Shown: positions 16,234-25,897, numbered from the stretch's first letter. The stretch: 64,000 nt of DNA from RHLJ01 sp048058975 (GCA_048058975.1 JBLLNP010000022.1:1-64000); one strand, 5' to 3'. Translations and numbers: made by a program. Notes: generated from the sequence alone by a model not told the origin.

Positions 16234-19200
16234 TGGAAGAAGTAACGCCATATAATAAGTACAAAGCACTTAAGATTTTTCTGATAGTTCTTACCGTATT
16301 TGTCGCTGTACAACTTCTTGGAAGGTTTTTGCTCACTACCAATTTTGTTCACAGCTTTGTTAAACAGAAAATCGAATCCATTGCTAACGAACAACTAAAG
16401 GGTACACTTGCCATAGGAGAGTTGAGTGGAGATTTGTGGGAAGAGATCAGATTAACTCAAATTTCTGTAACTGAAACAGATACCATCTTTACCGCAGACA
16501 CACTGTACGCTTCTTACAATATCTGGAGTTTTATAAGAGGTCCATACTTTGTGAAAGAACTTAGACTATCAGGAGTGCATTCCTTTATTGAAGAAGAAGA
16601 GGACACTGTATTTAATGTTCAGCAACTTGTCGAAAGTCAACCTGAAACGACAGATCAGGAAAAAACAGAATCTCTTCAGTTTGTTTTAGAACAAATACAT
16701 TTCAAGAATATAAATGCAAGGATTTATTCGCCTTCTTTTTTGCCCGATTCTGTAATTAGTATTGAAAACCTGAATGCAAAAGCTTCGTTCAAAAAAACGG
16801 ATACATTGCAGGCTTCGCTATCATCGCTCAGTTTTTTACTGGATGAAGGCCGACTTCCCGATCCTATAAAAGTGAAAGCTTCAGCAGGAGTGTTAAATCA
16901 GGAAATTACCTTACAGGAGATGATCATCGAATCAGGGCGGTCTTTGTTAAAAGCATCCGCTTCCGCAAATGCAAACGATTCTACTGTGACAGCAGAAGCA
17001 TCCACACTTCCGTTTTCACTGGCTGATATACAGCCTTATCTGGAAGCTGAACTTCCTGATGAAGAGCTAAATCTTCGGCTCTCTATTTCAGGAACTCCCG
17101 AAAGACTTAGAATCGAGCTTTCAATGGATCATGAGTTCGCGCCAAACTTGGAAATGATATCCGAAATAGGATTCGAAGAGCAGCCCGTGCTGTACCAGTT
17201 TGGAATTTTTGGAGATGGAATAAACGTCGCTGGTTTTACCAACGATTCACTCGATGCCGAAATAGGAGAATATAGATTTACAATAAACGGAAAGCTGACC
17301 CCTGAGTTTGAGAAAGCAGATATTATCTGGGGATTTACTTTTTTGGACCTAAGGATGCAAAACTACTATCTACAACGGGTAATAGGCGGTGGAACTGTAA
17401 AGGATGATAACCTGCTTGGCCACTTTACTATTCATCCACAATTTGAAGAACAGGTAAACGCGTACCCAAGTATTTACGGTATTTCCTCAGATCTTCCATC
17501 ATGGAAATTTAATGCCGCGTTTAAAAATCTTGATGTTTCCTATTGGACTGAGTTATCCGATTTCGAAACGAACCTGAGTTTTGGAGTGATTTTGGAAGGA
17601 CAGGGGTTTGAATTATCTGAAGAGCCCTGGCAATATTCGTTTACAAGCAGTTATGAAGCATTTCTTAATTCAATCGATCCGAAAGATTTGACAGGTATTT
17701 CTTTCTCGACATTTTCTACCAATACGATTAACGGGCAGAAATTGGAAGAATATGTATTCAAAGGTCAAATAGATGTGGATGATCTTACAGGAGAAGGCTA
17801 CATCATAATAGACCAAAGTCGGCTTGGATTCAATTTTGATGTAAATGACTTTATCACCGATCCAACTTACAAGTACCGCATTGCTGCAAAAGGATTTAAC
17901 GTTGCTGAGTTTAATCAATTAAGTGATTTCCCTACTTATTTGAATATGGTGATAGAGGGCGAAGGAAAGGGAATTACTCCGGAAGAACTTACACTTTCAT
18001 CGAGCATAAGAGTAGATTCTAGTATCATAAACGGAGCGCGTTTCCAAAAACTGGATGCTTCTGCTACACTATCTGATGGAATACTAGTGATAAATGAAGG
18101 GCTTTTAAACAGCGATATTATTGAAGGGGAATTTACAGGTCGTAAAAACGTGATGGATGAAACTGATCCCGAGAATTGGCTTTCAGTAGATATGAAGGTG
18201 AAAAACATACAGCCATTGGCTCCGCTTGCTGATTTGGGAATATTGAATGCAACAGGAGATATTACAGGCAGGATTACACAAGATACTGCAGGAATTCTAC
18301 GTGGAAATATGACCTTGAATCTTCAGGATATTATTGTGGATTCTTTATTAACCGCTTCCGGAATTAGCGGAAAAGCAGATGTAACGATGGAAGAGCTTAG
18401 AAGCTTCAACCTCAATCTTGAAATAGAATCACCTGTGGTCTCGGAAGTAACGTTTCAGGATATACGTCTTATTTCGGAAGGTATCGCAAATGAAGATACA
18501 CTCAGATCAGAGTTTGAATTGGAGATTGTAGGTAGTGATCGTGGGAGACTCATCCAAAATGGTTTACTGAATATGGATATGTCTGAAGAGCTTATTGATA
18601 TTCGCTTTGATCGGTTTGATTTTATAACCACTGAATCTGAATTGACCATGAGCCGCCCTTTTAAAGTAAGGATGAAAGGACAATCCATTGGAACTGATAC
18701 ATTAGATCTGGTATCAACCACCGGGGCTTTTTTGAAATTCTCGGTTCCGTATGCCGATACACTCGAACAATACGCCTGGATAGATGGACAGGATTTCGAC
18801 TTCGGGATTATCCAGGAAGTGATATTTGGTGAGCGTTTTATAGATGGAGTACTGTCCGGGAATTTATACTTCAATAAATCAGAAGAGCAAACCTCCGGCG
18901 ATGGTTCATTCAACCTAACTCGGCTAAAGTATGGTGATATTGAAGCAGATTCGCTGGATCTGAGCTTTGATATCTATAATGAACGCCTGAAAGCAGAAGT
19001 CTCATTAAGTTGGGATGAGCAGGAAAGAGTAAAAGGAAGTCTGGACGTTCCATTTGTATTGAAAGATCAATCAGAATTAACCGACGAATTTTACAGCCAA
19101 GAGGTTGAGGGAACCCTAGTCATAAACCCATCTGAATTGACACGGTTTAAAGCTTTGCTGGATGATTTCGGAATAAATGAGACGGATGGTATCATTAGCT

Positions 19201-20759
19201 TTAATGGAAGCATATCCGGTACAGCCGGAGAACCTAATTTTGAAGGCAGGTTTACACTTACCCAACCGGTACTTTCAGGGATTAATGTTGATACGGTAAC
19301 AGCCAGTTTTAATTACGATCATACAAAAGTTGGGCTGAACATTGAAAGCGAGATAATCGCTGCCGGACAGAAAGCTGCTCAGATTCAGATTAACTATCCA
19401 CTGGAATATGACTTCAGAGCATTTCAGGTAGTTTTTCCTGAAGGGCAAGAAGTCATAAAAGTAAATGTAAAAACCGAAGACTTTAATCTTGCGGTATTCA
19501 ATGACTTCTTGAACGACGAATATATGAATGGATTAATGGGTACATTAAATGCCGACCTGAACCTGGAAGGAGCTAGTAACGAATTAGTACCATCCGGATA
19601 TTTAAGACTTTCAGGAGGAAAAGTATCCGTTCCGATAGCCAATATTACACTGGATGGCATCAAATCTAACATGGAGTTTACTCAACAAGGGTTAAGTGTT
19701 AAAGAACTTACCGCTCAGAGTGGAAGAGGCAGTTTCAATGCAAATGGTTTGGTAACACTGGAAGGTATTATTCCTCAAACGGTAGATTTAAGAGCAAAAG
19801 CAGAACGCTTTAGGTTGGCAAATACCGAAGACTATAATCTTGTAATTGATCTGGACAGTAAGCTGACTGGCTCTGCCACTACCCCGAAAGCAACGGGTAA
19901 AATTATCGTTCGGAACGGTTATGTATTTCTCCAGGATTTTGGTGAAAATGAGATTGAGGAAGTCCAGCTCGAAGGAGAAGAACTTTCTACATTTAGCCCT
20001 TATGACTCCCTTGCTATAGAAATGGTAGTAGAAATTGAGCGGGATTTTTATGTTCGAAACAGAGACTACCTAGATATGGAAATAGAACTGACTGGTGAGT
20101 TAGACGCTCAGAAAGAAACGAAAGGCGATCTTTCTTTATTCGGAAGTTTAAATGGATTGGGAGGGTATGTCCGTCCTTTGGGAAAACTCTTTGTAATGGA
20201 AGAAGCGAACTTTACGTTTAGCGGGCCGGTAGAAGATCCTGATTTAAATATAAAAAGCAGATATACACCTCCAACTCGGCAGAAAGGAGAACCGGTAGAG
20301 CTGTATTACATCATTCAGGGAACGGCTCAGAATCCTGAGTTCATTTTTGATAGTGATCCTCCTATGGAGCAATCTGATATCGTTTGTTACACCCTGTTTA
20401 ATAAACCATGCTACTCTCTGGAATCGTGGCAAAGTGTTTTTGCAAGTGGAGATGGCATTTCTGCAGCTGATGTTTTGACTGATGTGCTTTTAGATGAGGT
20501 TGAAGCGCTTGCCACCCGTGAACTTGGGGTAGATGTGGTTCAGATCGACAACTCCGGCGCCTCAGGCGCTACTTCCATCAAAACCGGATGGTATCTGAAC
20601 CAACGTACTTTCTTTGCTATTATCAACGAGATTTCGGGGACAACACCCAGAACCTTGTTTGTATTGGAATATATTCTTTCAGAAAAATGGGATCTAATTA
20701 TGACCCAGGGTGAAGACAGCCGCCGAGGTATAGACTTCAGATTTCAGCATGATTACTGA
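16233..20759 (+). CDS. tamB: TamB-like translocation/assembly module protein
   Basis: 1508 residues, within the family's usual range. One N-terminal transmembrane helix (about 14-34) is followed by an AsmA-like start and then a very long chain of short beta-strands, the hydrophobic groove of TamB/AsmA lipid-transport proteins. The C-terminal TamB (DUF490) domain is clear: NITLDGIKSNMEFTQQGLSV, YVRPLGKLFVMEEANFTFSG, GTAQNPEFIFDSDPPMEQSDI, and a final EKWDLIMTQGEDSRRGIDF. The start overlaps the TamA-like stop. Current work implicates such proteins in phospholipid movement to the outer membrane. Convergent with the small zinc-ribbon gene, overlapping by seven bases. Confidence 0.95.
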   Translation: MEEVTPYNKYKALKIFLIVLTVFVAVQLLGRFLLTTNFVHSFVKQKIESIANEQLKGTLAIGELSGDLWEEIRLTQISVTETDTIFTADTLYASYNIWSFIRGPYFVKELRLSGVHSFIEEEEDTVFNVQQLVESQPETTDQEKTESLQFVLEQIHFKNINARIYSPSFLPDSVISIENLNAKASFKKTDTLQASLSSLSFLLDEGRLPDPIKVKASAGVLNQEITLQEMIIESGRSLLKASASANANDSTVTAEASTLPFSLADIQPYLEAELPDEELNLRLSISGTPERLRIELSMDHEFAPNLEMISEIGFEEQPVLYQFGIFGDGINVAGFTNDSLDAEIGEYRFTINGKLTPEFEKADIIWGFTFLDLRMQNYYLQRVIGGGTVKDDNLLGHFTIHPQFEEQVNAYPSIYGISSDLPSWKFNAAFKNLDVSYWTELSDFETNLSFGVILEGQGFELSEEPWQYSFTSSYEAFLNSIDPKDLTGISFSTFSTNTINGQKLEEYVFKGQIDVDDLTGEGYIIIDQSRLGFNFDVNDFITDPTYKYRIAAKGFNVAEFNQLSDFPTYLNMVIEGEGKGITPEELTLSSSIRVDSSIINGARFQKLDASATLSDGILVINEGLLNSDIIEGEFTGRKNVMDETDPENWLSVDMKVKNIQPLAPLADLGILNATGDITGRITQDTAGILRGNMTLNLQDIIVDSLLTASGISGKADVTMEELRSFNLNLEIESPVVSEVTFQDIRLISEGIANEDTLRSEFELEIVGSDRGRLIQNGLLNMDMSEELIDIRFDRFDFITTESELTMSRPFKVRMKGQSIGTDTLDLVSTTGAFLKFSVPYADTLEQYAWIDGQDFDFGIIQEVIFGERFIDGVLSGNLYFNKSEEQTSGDGSFNLTRLKYGDIEADSLDLSFDIYNERLKAEVSLSWDEQERVKGSLDVPFVLKDQSELTDEFYSQEVEGTLVINPSELTRFKALLDDFGINETDGIISFNGSISGTAGEPNFEGRFTLTQPVLSGINVDTVTASFNYDHTKVGLNIESEIIAAGQKAAQIQINYPLEYDFRAFQVVFPEGQEVIKVNVKTEDFNLAVFNDFLNDEYMNGLMGTLNADLNLEGASNELVPSGYLRLSGGKVSVPIANITLDGIKSNMEFTQQGLSVKELTAQSGRGSFNANGLVTLEGIIPQTVDLRAKAERFRLANTEDYNLVIDLDSKLTGSATTPKATGKIIVRNGYVFLQDFGENEIEEVQLEGEELSTFSPYDSLAIEMVVEIERDFYVRNRDYLDMEIELTGELDAQKETKGDLSLFGSLNGLGGYVRPLGKLFVMEEANFTFSGPVEDPDLNIKSRYTPPTRQKGEPVELYYIIQGTAQNPEFIFDSDPPMEQSDIVCYTLFNKPCYSLESWQSVFASGDGISAADVLTDVLLDEVEALATRELGVDVVQIDNSGASGATSIKTGWYLNQRTFFAIINEISGTTPRTLFVLEYILSEKWDLIMTQGEDSRRGIDFRFQHDY

Positions 20760-20950
20760 TTCTGGCTATATGCGCAGCTTTCACCCCTACAACATTCTTC
20801 TGTATTTATTCCACATGCTGAGCATTGACCATGTCCATGAACCCAAACTAGTTCAGCAAACTGTCCACAGTACAAACATCTGTGCTGACTGGATTGTTGC
20901 TGGACTCTTTCTACAGAATGATCTGAATTAATCTGTGGTGAGCTCATCAT
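20753..20950 (-). CDS. Small zinc-ribbon-like protein
   Basis: 65 residues. Two CxxC knuckles are visible (HRCLYCGQF and GQCSACGIN), followed by a Cys-rich tail (EECCRGESC): seven Cys in the C-terminal 42 residues. This strongly suggests zinc binding. Two adjacent ATGs start it inside the last 23 bases of the metallo-hydrolase gene, so translation is probably coupled. The stop overlaps the TamB stop. Too small for family assignment by eye, but the Cys pairing is hard to explain as chance. Confidence 0.65.
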   Translation of the reverse strand: MMSSPQINSDHSVERVQQQSSQHRCLYCGQFAELVWVHGHGQCSACGINTEECCRGESCAYSQNQ

Positions 20951-21836
20951 AAGCTGTGTTAAGGTTGAATTCTAAAGTCAGTCCCCATCCCGGAGCCTGA
21001 AAATCTTCAAATCCGGGAAGAATGGGAGCGCTCGCGATTTCTTCCTTCGATTTTCCTGCATCAATTCCTCGTTGAGTGAAAGCCATCAATTCTTCAAGAA
21101 AATCACTTTTTCTAAGTACATCTCCTTTAGAGGCCTGAATTCCAAAATTCGCGTTTCCATGCCCGCAAATGTAAATCGCATCATTAGGCAGCTCATCTAC
21201 GGTAGTACGTAATACGCTAATCCAGTTTTTTATGATAGCTCCCGCACCGGGATCGATGTAAGGATACGCCCGGTTGAACACCAGATCGCCCATATGTGCA
21301 ATGTTGGCTTTTTCAAAATAGATAACGGAGTCGCCACCGGTATGTGCTGGACCATAATGGGTAGCATGAACAGTTTCATCTCCTACATTTTTGCTCCACT
21401 TATCAGAAAAAGTCATGTCTGCGGTAACCTGGGCATCAACAGCTTCCTGTCCACGGCTTTCTGCTGCTTTAAGCTGATATCCAGGCACATTTTCGTGTGC
21501 TACGATATGACGGGTATATTCTTTGAAGGCAGAATTACCAGCGGTATGATCTCCATGATGATGGGTATTAATCAGGTAATCCATTTTGCGTGAGGTTCTT
21601 TCTTTTAACCCTGCGATACAATTGGCTGCAGAATTAGGAAACTGGGAATCAACAGCAACAAGTGCATCACTGTTAATTAACCAACCGATGGTGCCGCCAC
21701 GTTCTGTGTAAACGCCCACATTTCTTCGGATCACAGAGAAATCCCTTCTGAAAAAAAGATTTGAAAAAGCATTAAAGGGTAACATCGATCCGGCTCCGAC
21801 AAGAGCTGTGTTAAGCAAAAATTTTCGGCGATCCAT
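20928..21836 (-). CDS. Exported metallo-beta-lactamase-fold hydrolase
   Basis: 302 residues from the ATG at 21836. A longer frame to 21917 enters a repeat element and hides the signal. The start MDRRKFLLNTALVGAGSML is Tat-like (twin Arg, then FLL). The MBL motif THHHGDHTAGN, the second His in YGPAHTGGDSV, D in AHMGDLVFN and H in ICGHGNANFG form a complete dinuclear metal site. Tat export of MBL-fold enzymes after cofactor loading is common. The substrate is unknown; quinoprotein-relay-type or lactonase-like enzymes are possible. Confidence 0.9.
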   Translation of the reverse strand: MDRRKFLLNTALVGAGSMLPFNAFSNLFFRRDFSVIRRNVGVYTERGGTIGWLINSDALVAVDSQFPNSAANCIAGLKERTSRKMDYLINTHHHGDHTAGNSAFKEYTRHIVAHENVPGYQLKAAESRGQEAVDAQVTADMTFSDKWSKNVGDETVHATHYGPAHTGGDSVIYFEKANIAHMGDLVFNRAYPYIDPGAGAIIKNWISVLRTTVDELPNDAIYICGHGNANFGIQASKGDVLRKSDFLEELMAFTQRGIDAGKSKEEIASAPILPGFEDFQAPGWGLTLEFNLNTAYDELTTD

Positions 21837-21911
21837 AAATATACATGTTGGTGAAGAGTTGGCTAAATCAACCAAAGAACCGAAAGAAAAGCAAGAACGT
21901 TTATTGATGAG

Positions 21912-21998
21912 CGTCATCCCTGCTAGTGCAGGGATCCTGACTCCTAAAAACCAATATCCAACAACAAACCCAAGATTCCCACCTGTGTGGGAACGACG
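21912..21998. repeat. REPIN-like pair of inverted hairpins
   Basis: CGTCATCCCTGC/GCAGGGATC at 21912-21935 and GATTCCCAC/GTGGGAACGACG at 21974-21998. Each end is a short hairpin, and the two ends are imperfect inverted copies of each other (outer CGTCATCCC against CGTCGTTCC). This is the two-REP-in-opposite-orientation layout. It is non-coding and lies between the MBL gene start and the SGNH gene stop. Confidence 0.65.
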
Positions 21999-22028
21999 GT
22001 TAGCTTTTCCGAAATAGAAGTAACTAAA

Positions 22029-22079
22029 GATCGCTTTTAATCACAGAAGATTGGAAAGCTTTCCAACTGGAGAGCGATC
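22029..22079. repeat. Nested inverted repeat
   Basis: GATCGCT at 22029-22035 pairs with AGCGATC at 22073-22079. Between them sits the perfect 16-base palindrome TTGGAAAG/CTTTCCAA (22051-22066). There is no T-run, so it is not a typical terminator. It lies 20 bases beyond the SGNH gene stop. Confidence 0.5.
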
Positions 22080-22098
22080 AGCTAAAACAAGATACAAT

Positions 22099-23274
22099 TC
22101 AGTTTTCTACTAACCCAAGCTGTAAAAGCCTTGATACCAGCCTTTCACTTATTAATTGATTACCAAAATCAGTATGGTGGTGATAATAAGTTTTATCTAT
22201 TGGGTAATTGGAGAGCATGTTTGCAGTTTCAACAAATGTAAACTGATTTGCTATAGAATCAATTATTGAAGGGTGTGGAGAAAGACCATTTTCAATAAAT
22301 GAATTCATATAATCGTCATCCGGCAATTCAAGTATGATAAATTCAGAGCCATTTTTTTGTGCTTCACCAGCGAACTTTTTTAAAATAAAATACATGACTT
22401 CCAGTCCTTCTTCGCTGTCTTCTATTTCTTCTTTATGTCTTTTAGGAGAATCTATGAAAAGAGAAGAAAAAGCTTTGTATGCAAAGGACCAGCTTAATAC
22501 TCGGTTATGAGTTATTGACAAAGAATCATTCTGAGTAAAGTATTCATACTTAGCTAGTTCAGACTGTTTAAAATTAAAAGGCAATTTTTTAAGCTTCTCG
22601 ATATCGAAATCATCAACCTTTATAAGTTTTAAAGAATCGCCTTCAGGGTAAAACCGGGGCTTAACCAAGGGCAAACCAGTGTAGATATAATAATTAGGGC
22701 GGTAAACATTTAAGTTCCGCCAGAAATTCTCGATTTGGAAACCAAAAACAACGATATCAAGATCATAGTCTTTACCAAAATTGTGATATCTGAGATAAGC
22801 TTGAGACATACCAAAACCACTTACCCCAAAGTTTAGTACCTCAACATCGAGTCCTTTTTTATCAAAATCCTTTTCCAGATGATGTACTAAAGATTCTTCG
22901 TAATACACATCGTCACTATGTATAAATGAGTCACCAAATAAACCTATTCTTATTGTAGAACCTTTTTTTTGTTTACTGAACTCTTTATCTGAACGGATTC
23001 CCATAGAATTTGACACGTATAAAGAATCTCTGAAAACTCCATTTTTTTTTATTGCCCATCCTGTAGATTTATCAAAGCCATAATAGTCAGATTCATCAAT
23101 CCTGGATGTGAGCTCACTCCAGTAAATTTCATCGGGATAGATGCCAAACGATAAATAAAAGCCTCTCATATCAAATCCAAAGGCCCAAACTCTAAAAATA
23201 ATCTCAAGTATAAGAAAGCTAACAGAAAGGAGATAAAGGATGTATAAAGCTTTTTTTCCAAGCTTTTTAATCAT
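22099..23274 (-). CDS. SGNH/GDSL-family hydrolase-like membrane-anchored protein
   Basis: 391 residues. One N-terminal transmembrane helix (about 9-33) precedes the SGNH core: block I RIGLFGDSFIHSDD (nucleophile Ser), block II NFGVSGFGMSQAY, an FQIEN motif in the block III position (N), and a C-terminal HHHTDFGNQLISERL with the catalytic His region. Proteins of this type are often acyl-esterases or O-acetyltransferase-like enzymes of surface polysaccharides. The start overlaps the GroES-like stop by four bases. Lower GC than its neighbours (many AAA/TTT codons), perhaps acquired. Confidence 0.82.
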   Translation of the reverse strand: MIKKLGKKALYILYLLSVSFLILEIIFRVWAFGFDMRGFYLSFGIYPDEIYWSELTSRIDESDYYGFDKSTGWAIKKNGVFRDSLYVSNSMGIRSDKEFSKQKKGSTIRIGLFGDSFIHSDDVYYEESLVHHLEKDFDKKGLDVEVLNFGVSGFGMSQAYLRYHNFGKDYDLDIVVFGFQIENFWRNLNVYRPNYYIYTGLPLVKPRFYPEGDSLKLIKVDDFDIEKLKKLPFNFKQSELAKYEYFTQNDSLSITHNRVLSWSFAYKAFSSLFIDSPKRHKEEIEDSEEGLEVMYFILKKFAGEAQKNGSEFIILELPDDDYMNSFIENGLSPHPSIIDSIANQFTFVETANMLSNYPIDKTYYHHHTDFGNQLISERLVSRLLQLGLVEN

Positions 23275-23639
23275 GGCAATTCATCCCTAATAAGCAATAG
23301 AATCGCCGAATGAGGAACAATCAGGTACTTTTCGTTTTCGAACTCAATCTCGAAGGATCTGCTTTTTAGGAAGATGGCGAGATCACCTTCAGTAGCTTGC
23401 ATACCAATATACTTTGTGTTTTCTGTTGCCTTCCATACTTCATCAATTTCAGTATTTGGAATGGGGTATCCAGGTCCGGTTTTGAGAATGTAGCCGCTTT
23501 GAATTTCTTCTTTTTCTTTTACAGAAGCCGGAAGCACCAATCCGCTTCGCGTGTGAGTTTCCATATCCCGAGGTTTAATCAAAACCCGGTCGCCCACCAC
23601 CACAAATTTTTCGATAGAATTGAGATATTCCTGAATCAT
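23271..23639 (-). CDS. GroES-like co-chaperonin homologue
   Basis: 122 residues with the Cpn10 fold signatures GDRVLIKPRD near the N-terminus, SGLVLPASVKEKEEIQSGYIL (mobile-loop region) and a final YLIVPHSAILLLI. It is longer than the usual 95-residue GroES because of a loop around residues 60-90. No GroEL gene is adjacent, so it is probably a divergent second copy. Its stop overlaps the SGNH-hydrolase start. Confidence 0.85.
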   Translation of the reverse strand: MIQEYLNSIEKFVVVGDRVLIKPRDMETHTRSGLVLPASVKEKEEIQSGYILKTGPGYPIPNTEIDEVWKATENTKYIGMQATEGDLAIFLKSRSFEIEFENEKYLIVPHSAILLLIRDELP

Positions 23640-23726
23640 TGCTGAAAATTTTAAGATAAAGATACAAAGAACGAACCTTTTCTGTGTAAGTGCGTGTTAC
23701 ACTTTCGAATAAATAAATAATCGACT

Positions 23727-24572
23727 ATGGATATGAACAACAAGCTCTGTGTTATAACAGGGGCGAACTCAGGAATTGGATTTGAAACGGCAAGAGAACT
23801 GGTTAGGCAAGGTGCTTTTATTGTGATGGTGTGCCGAAATGAAGATAAAGCCGAAGCAGCTAAATCAGAATTATTGGAAGAAAATCCGGGAAGCGGTGTC
23901 GATATCATATTGTGTGATTTCGCCAGTCAGGATGAAATACGAAAAGCAGCAAATACCATCACATCCAGCTACGACAAAATAGATCTGCTCATAAATAATC
24001 ATGGATTCGTGGCGGCCTCATATAATGAGACCGTGGATGGATTGGAAGAAACGTTCGCTGTAAACCATATTGGGTATTTTTTGTTCACAAACTTATTGCT
24101 TGACCAGGTTAAAGCTGCAGGAAAAGCACGGATCATTAATGTAGCTTCTGACGCTCATAAAGCAGGAAAATTTGATCCGGAAAACATTCAGCTAAAGGAG
24201 AATTATAGCAACTGGACAGCCTACGGAAATTCTAAATTATACAATATTCTTTTTACCATTGAACTGGCCGAACGTTTGAAAGGCACAGGTGTCACGGCGA
24301 ATTGTCTTCATCCGGGGGTTATTAAATCGAATTTTGGTAGCAATAGTACTTTTTTAGTTAGGCTTTTCTGGAAAATTGCAGGCCCCTTTATGAAATCGAA
24401 TAAAGAAGGAGCGCAAACCACGATTTATCTAGCAACTGCCGATGAAGTGGAAGAGGTGAATGGAGCTTATTTTAAAAACAGTAAAGTTACGATTCCTTCC
24501 GATCAGGCTTTGGATAAAGAGGCCGCCGAAAAGCTCTGGGAAATAAGCGAAGAACTCTGTGGGTTAACTTAA
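23727..24572 (+). CDS. SDR-family oxidoreductase (retinol-dehydrogenase-like)
   Basis: 281 residues with a full classical/intermediate SDR signature: cofactor motif TGANSGIGFETAREL, CDFAS, NNHG in place of NNAG, catalytic Ser in INVASDAHKAG, Tyr/Lys in YGNSKLYNILF, and HPGVIKSNF. The order and the Asn-Ser in the glycine motif resemble retinol dehydrogenase/WW-domain oxidoreductase-like SDRs. The substrate cannot be read from sequence. Convergent with the phospholipase-D gene, overlapping by four bases. Confidence 0.93.
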   Translation: MDMNNKLCVITGANSGIGFETARELVRQGAFIVMVCRNEDKAEAAKSELLEENPGSGVDIILCDFASQDEIRKAANTITSSYDKIDLLINNHGFVAASYNETVDGLEETFAVNHIGYFLFTNLLLDQVKAAGKARIINVASDAHKAGKFDPENIQLKENYSNWTAYGNSKLYNILFTIELAERLKGTGVTANCLHPGVIKSNFGSNSTFLVRLFWKIAGPFMKSNKEGAQTTIYLATADEVEEVNGAYFKNSKVTIPSDQALDKEAAEKLWEISEELCGLT

Positions 24573-25711
24573 AGCTCTTGCTTTAATAATCTGGTGAAAC
24601 GTTCTTTAGCCCTGCGAAGAAGACCGCGTTTTTTCCATCTTCCTGGCTCGACCATTTCAGTATAACCTAGATCGTCTTCAAAGTGAGTTGAAAGCTCTTT
24701 GTTTATGGTTTCATCAATAAGAACCAGGTTTATTTCATCATCTTTAAGCATAGAACGCTGGTTAAAGTTAGCCGAACCGATACAGCTAAGTTCATCATCG
24801 ACCAAAATAATTTTGGCATGGAGCATTGTTTTAGTGTAGTAGAAAATCTGAACTCCTGCGTCCAATAGGTCTTCAAAGGAATCTTCTGCAATAACTTTAG
24901 AAACTGGTTGGTCAGTATGGTCTCCGGGAATCATAATTTTAATATCTATCCCGGTTTTTGATGCCGCTACAAGCAAATCAACCATCGTTTGGTCTGGGTT
25001 GAAGTACGCGGTACATATCCAGATTTTGTGTTTTGCTGATTTGATGAGTGATTGATACAACAAAACAATATCACTCCAGCGAACAGAAGAAGAAGTGCGA
25101 ACTGTTTGGATTAATGTACTCCCGGTTTTTAGAAAGTTGTCCTCACTGATTATTTCCAGATCGAGGTTATCGTTGGCTTCAATCCAGTTTTCGATAAAAG
25201 CAGATTTAATTCCCGAAACAGCAGGTCCTGTTATTTTGAAATGGGTATCTCTCCATTCAGATGGATTACTGACGTCTCCTTCCCATTCTTCTGCAATACC
25301 AACGCCTCCGGTAAATGCAACATCATCATCACAGATTAAAATTTTTCGGTGAGTACGATTATCTGTTTTCCAGATTTTCCATCGAATTAGAGGCCGGAAC
25401 CATACGACTTCTACCCCGGATTTTTCCATGAGTTGAACCAATTTTTGCTCAATAGGGAGCGCACCATACGCATCTAGAAGTACCCGAACGGTAATCCCTT
25501 CTTTGGCTTTTTTTGAGAGAACTTCAGCAAACTTGGTTGCAATGCCACCTTTCCAGTACACAAAGGTGAGGAAATCTATACTGGTAGTTGCACTTTCAAT
25601 AGCATCCAGCATGGCGGGAAAAATCTGATCCCCGTTTTTTAAAACAAAAACGGAATTCCCTTCAGAGAAAGGAATTCCGATCGTTTGTTCTAAAATTTGC
25701 TGTTTTTCCAA
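24569..25711 (-). CDS. Phospholipase D-family cardiolipin synthase-like enzyme
   Basis: 380 residues with two HKD motifs: HRKILICDDDVAFTGG (about 125) and HAKIILVDDELSCIGSANFN (about 300). Both His, Lys and Asp of the PLD active sites are present. It lacks the two N-terminal transmembrane helices of long ClsA, so it resembles ClsB-type enzymes. The reaction is condensation of phosphatidylglycerol (or PE) to cardiolipin. The only plausible start is TTG at 25711, ten bases after the DUF1328 stop, so it is the third gene of a three-gene envelope operon. Confidence 0.9.
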   Translation of the reverse strand: MEKQQILEQTIGIPFSEGNSVFVLKNGDQIFPAMLDAIESATTSIDFLTFVYWKGGIATKFAEVLSKKAKEGITVRVLLDAYGALPIEQKLVQLMEKSGVEVVWFRPLIRWKIWKTDNRTHRKILICDDDVAFTGGVGIAEEWEGDVSNPSEWRDTHFKITGPAVSGIKSAFIENWIEANDNLDLEIISEDNFLKTGSTLIQTVRTSSSVRWSDIVLLYQSLIKSAKHKIWICTAYFNPDQTMVDLLVAASKTGIDIKIMIPGDHTDQPVSKVIAEDSFEDLLDAGVQIFYYTKTMLHAKIILVDDELSCIGSANFNQRSMLKDDEINLVLIDETINKELSTHFEDDLGYTEMVEPGRWKKRGLLRRAKERFTRLLKQEL

Positions 25712-25720
25712 ATTGGTAAC

Positions 25721-25885
25721 TTAGGTTTTTGGCTTCTTGCCCATTATAAGCGAAACTACAAACAGAACAAGGAATACAAAAAAGAAGATTTTAGCAATTC
25801 CTACTGCTGTTCCTGCAATTCCTCCAAATCCTAAAATAGCTGCTATTAATGCAACCACAAAAAATATGATACTCCATCTTAACAT
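25721..25885 (-). CDS. DUF1328 small membrane protein (YtjA-like)
   Basis: 54 residues reading MLRWSIIFFVVALIAAILGF, then GGIAGTAVGIAKIFFFVFLV and LFVVSLIMGKKPKT. This is the canonical DUF1328 sequence: Leu-Arg-Trp start, two transmembrane helices, GGIAGTA turn and IAKILF. Preceded by an AAAGGAGA ribosome site with correct spacing. It is too short for many gene callers. Members are often induced by stress; the function is unknown. It lies between the DUF3185-like and cardiolipin-synthase genes with gaps of 12 and 9 bases. Confidence 0.92.
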   Translation of the reverse strand: MLRWSIIFFVVALIAAILGFGGIAGTAVGIAKIFFFVFLVLFVVSLIMGKKPKT

Positions 25886-25897
25886 AATATTCTCCTT

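Noticed and set aside
18455..18913. 152-residue minus-strand ORF inside the TamB gene
   Set aside because: Antisense shadow with no domain; TamB coding is continuous there.
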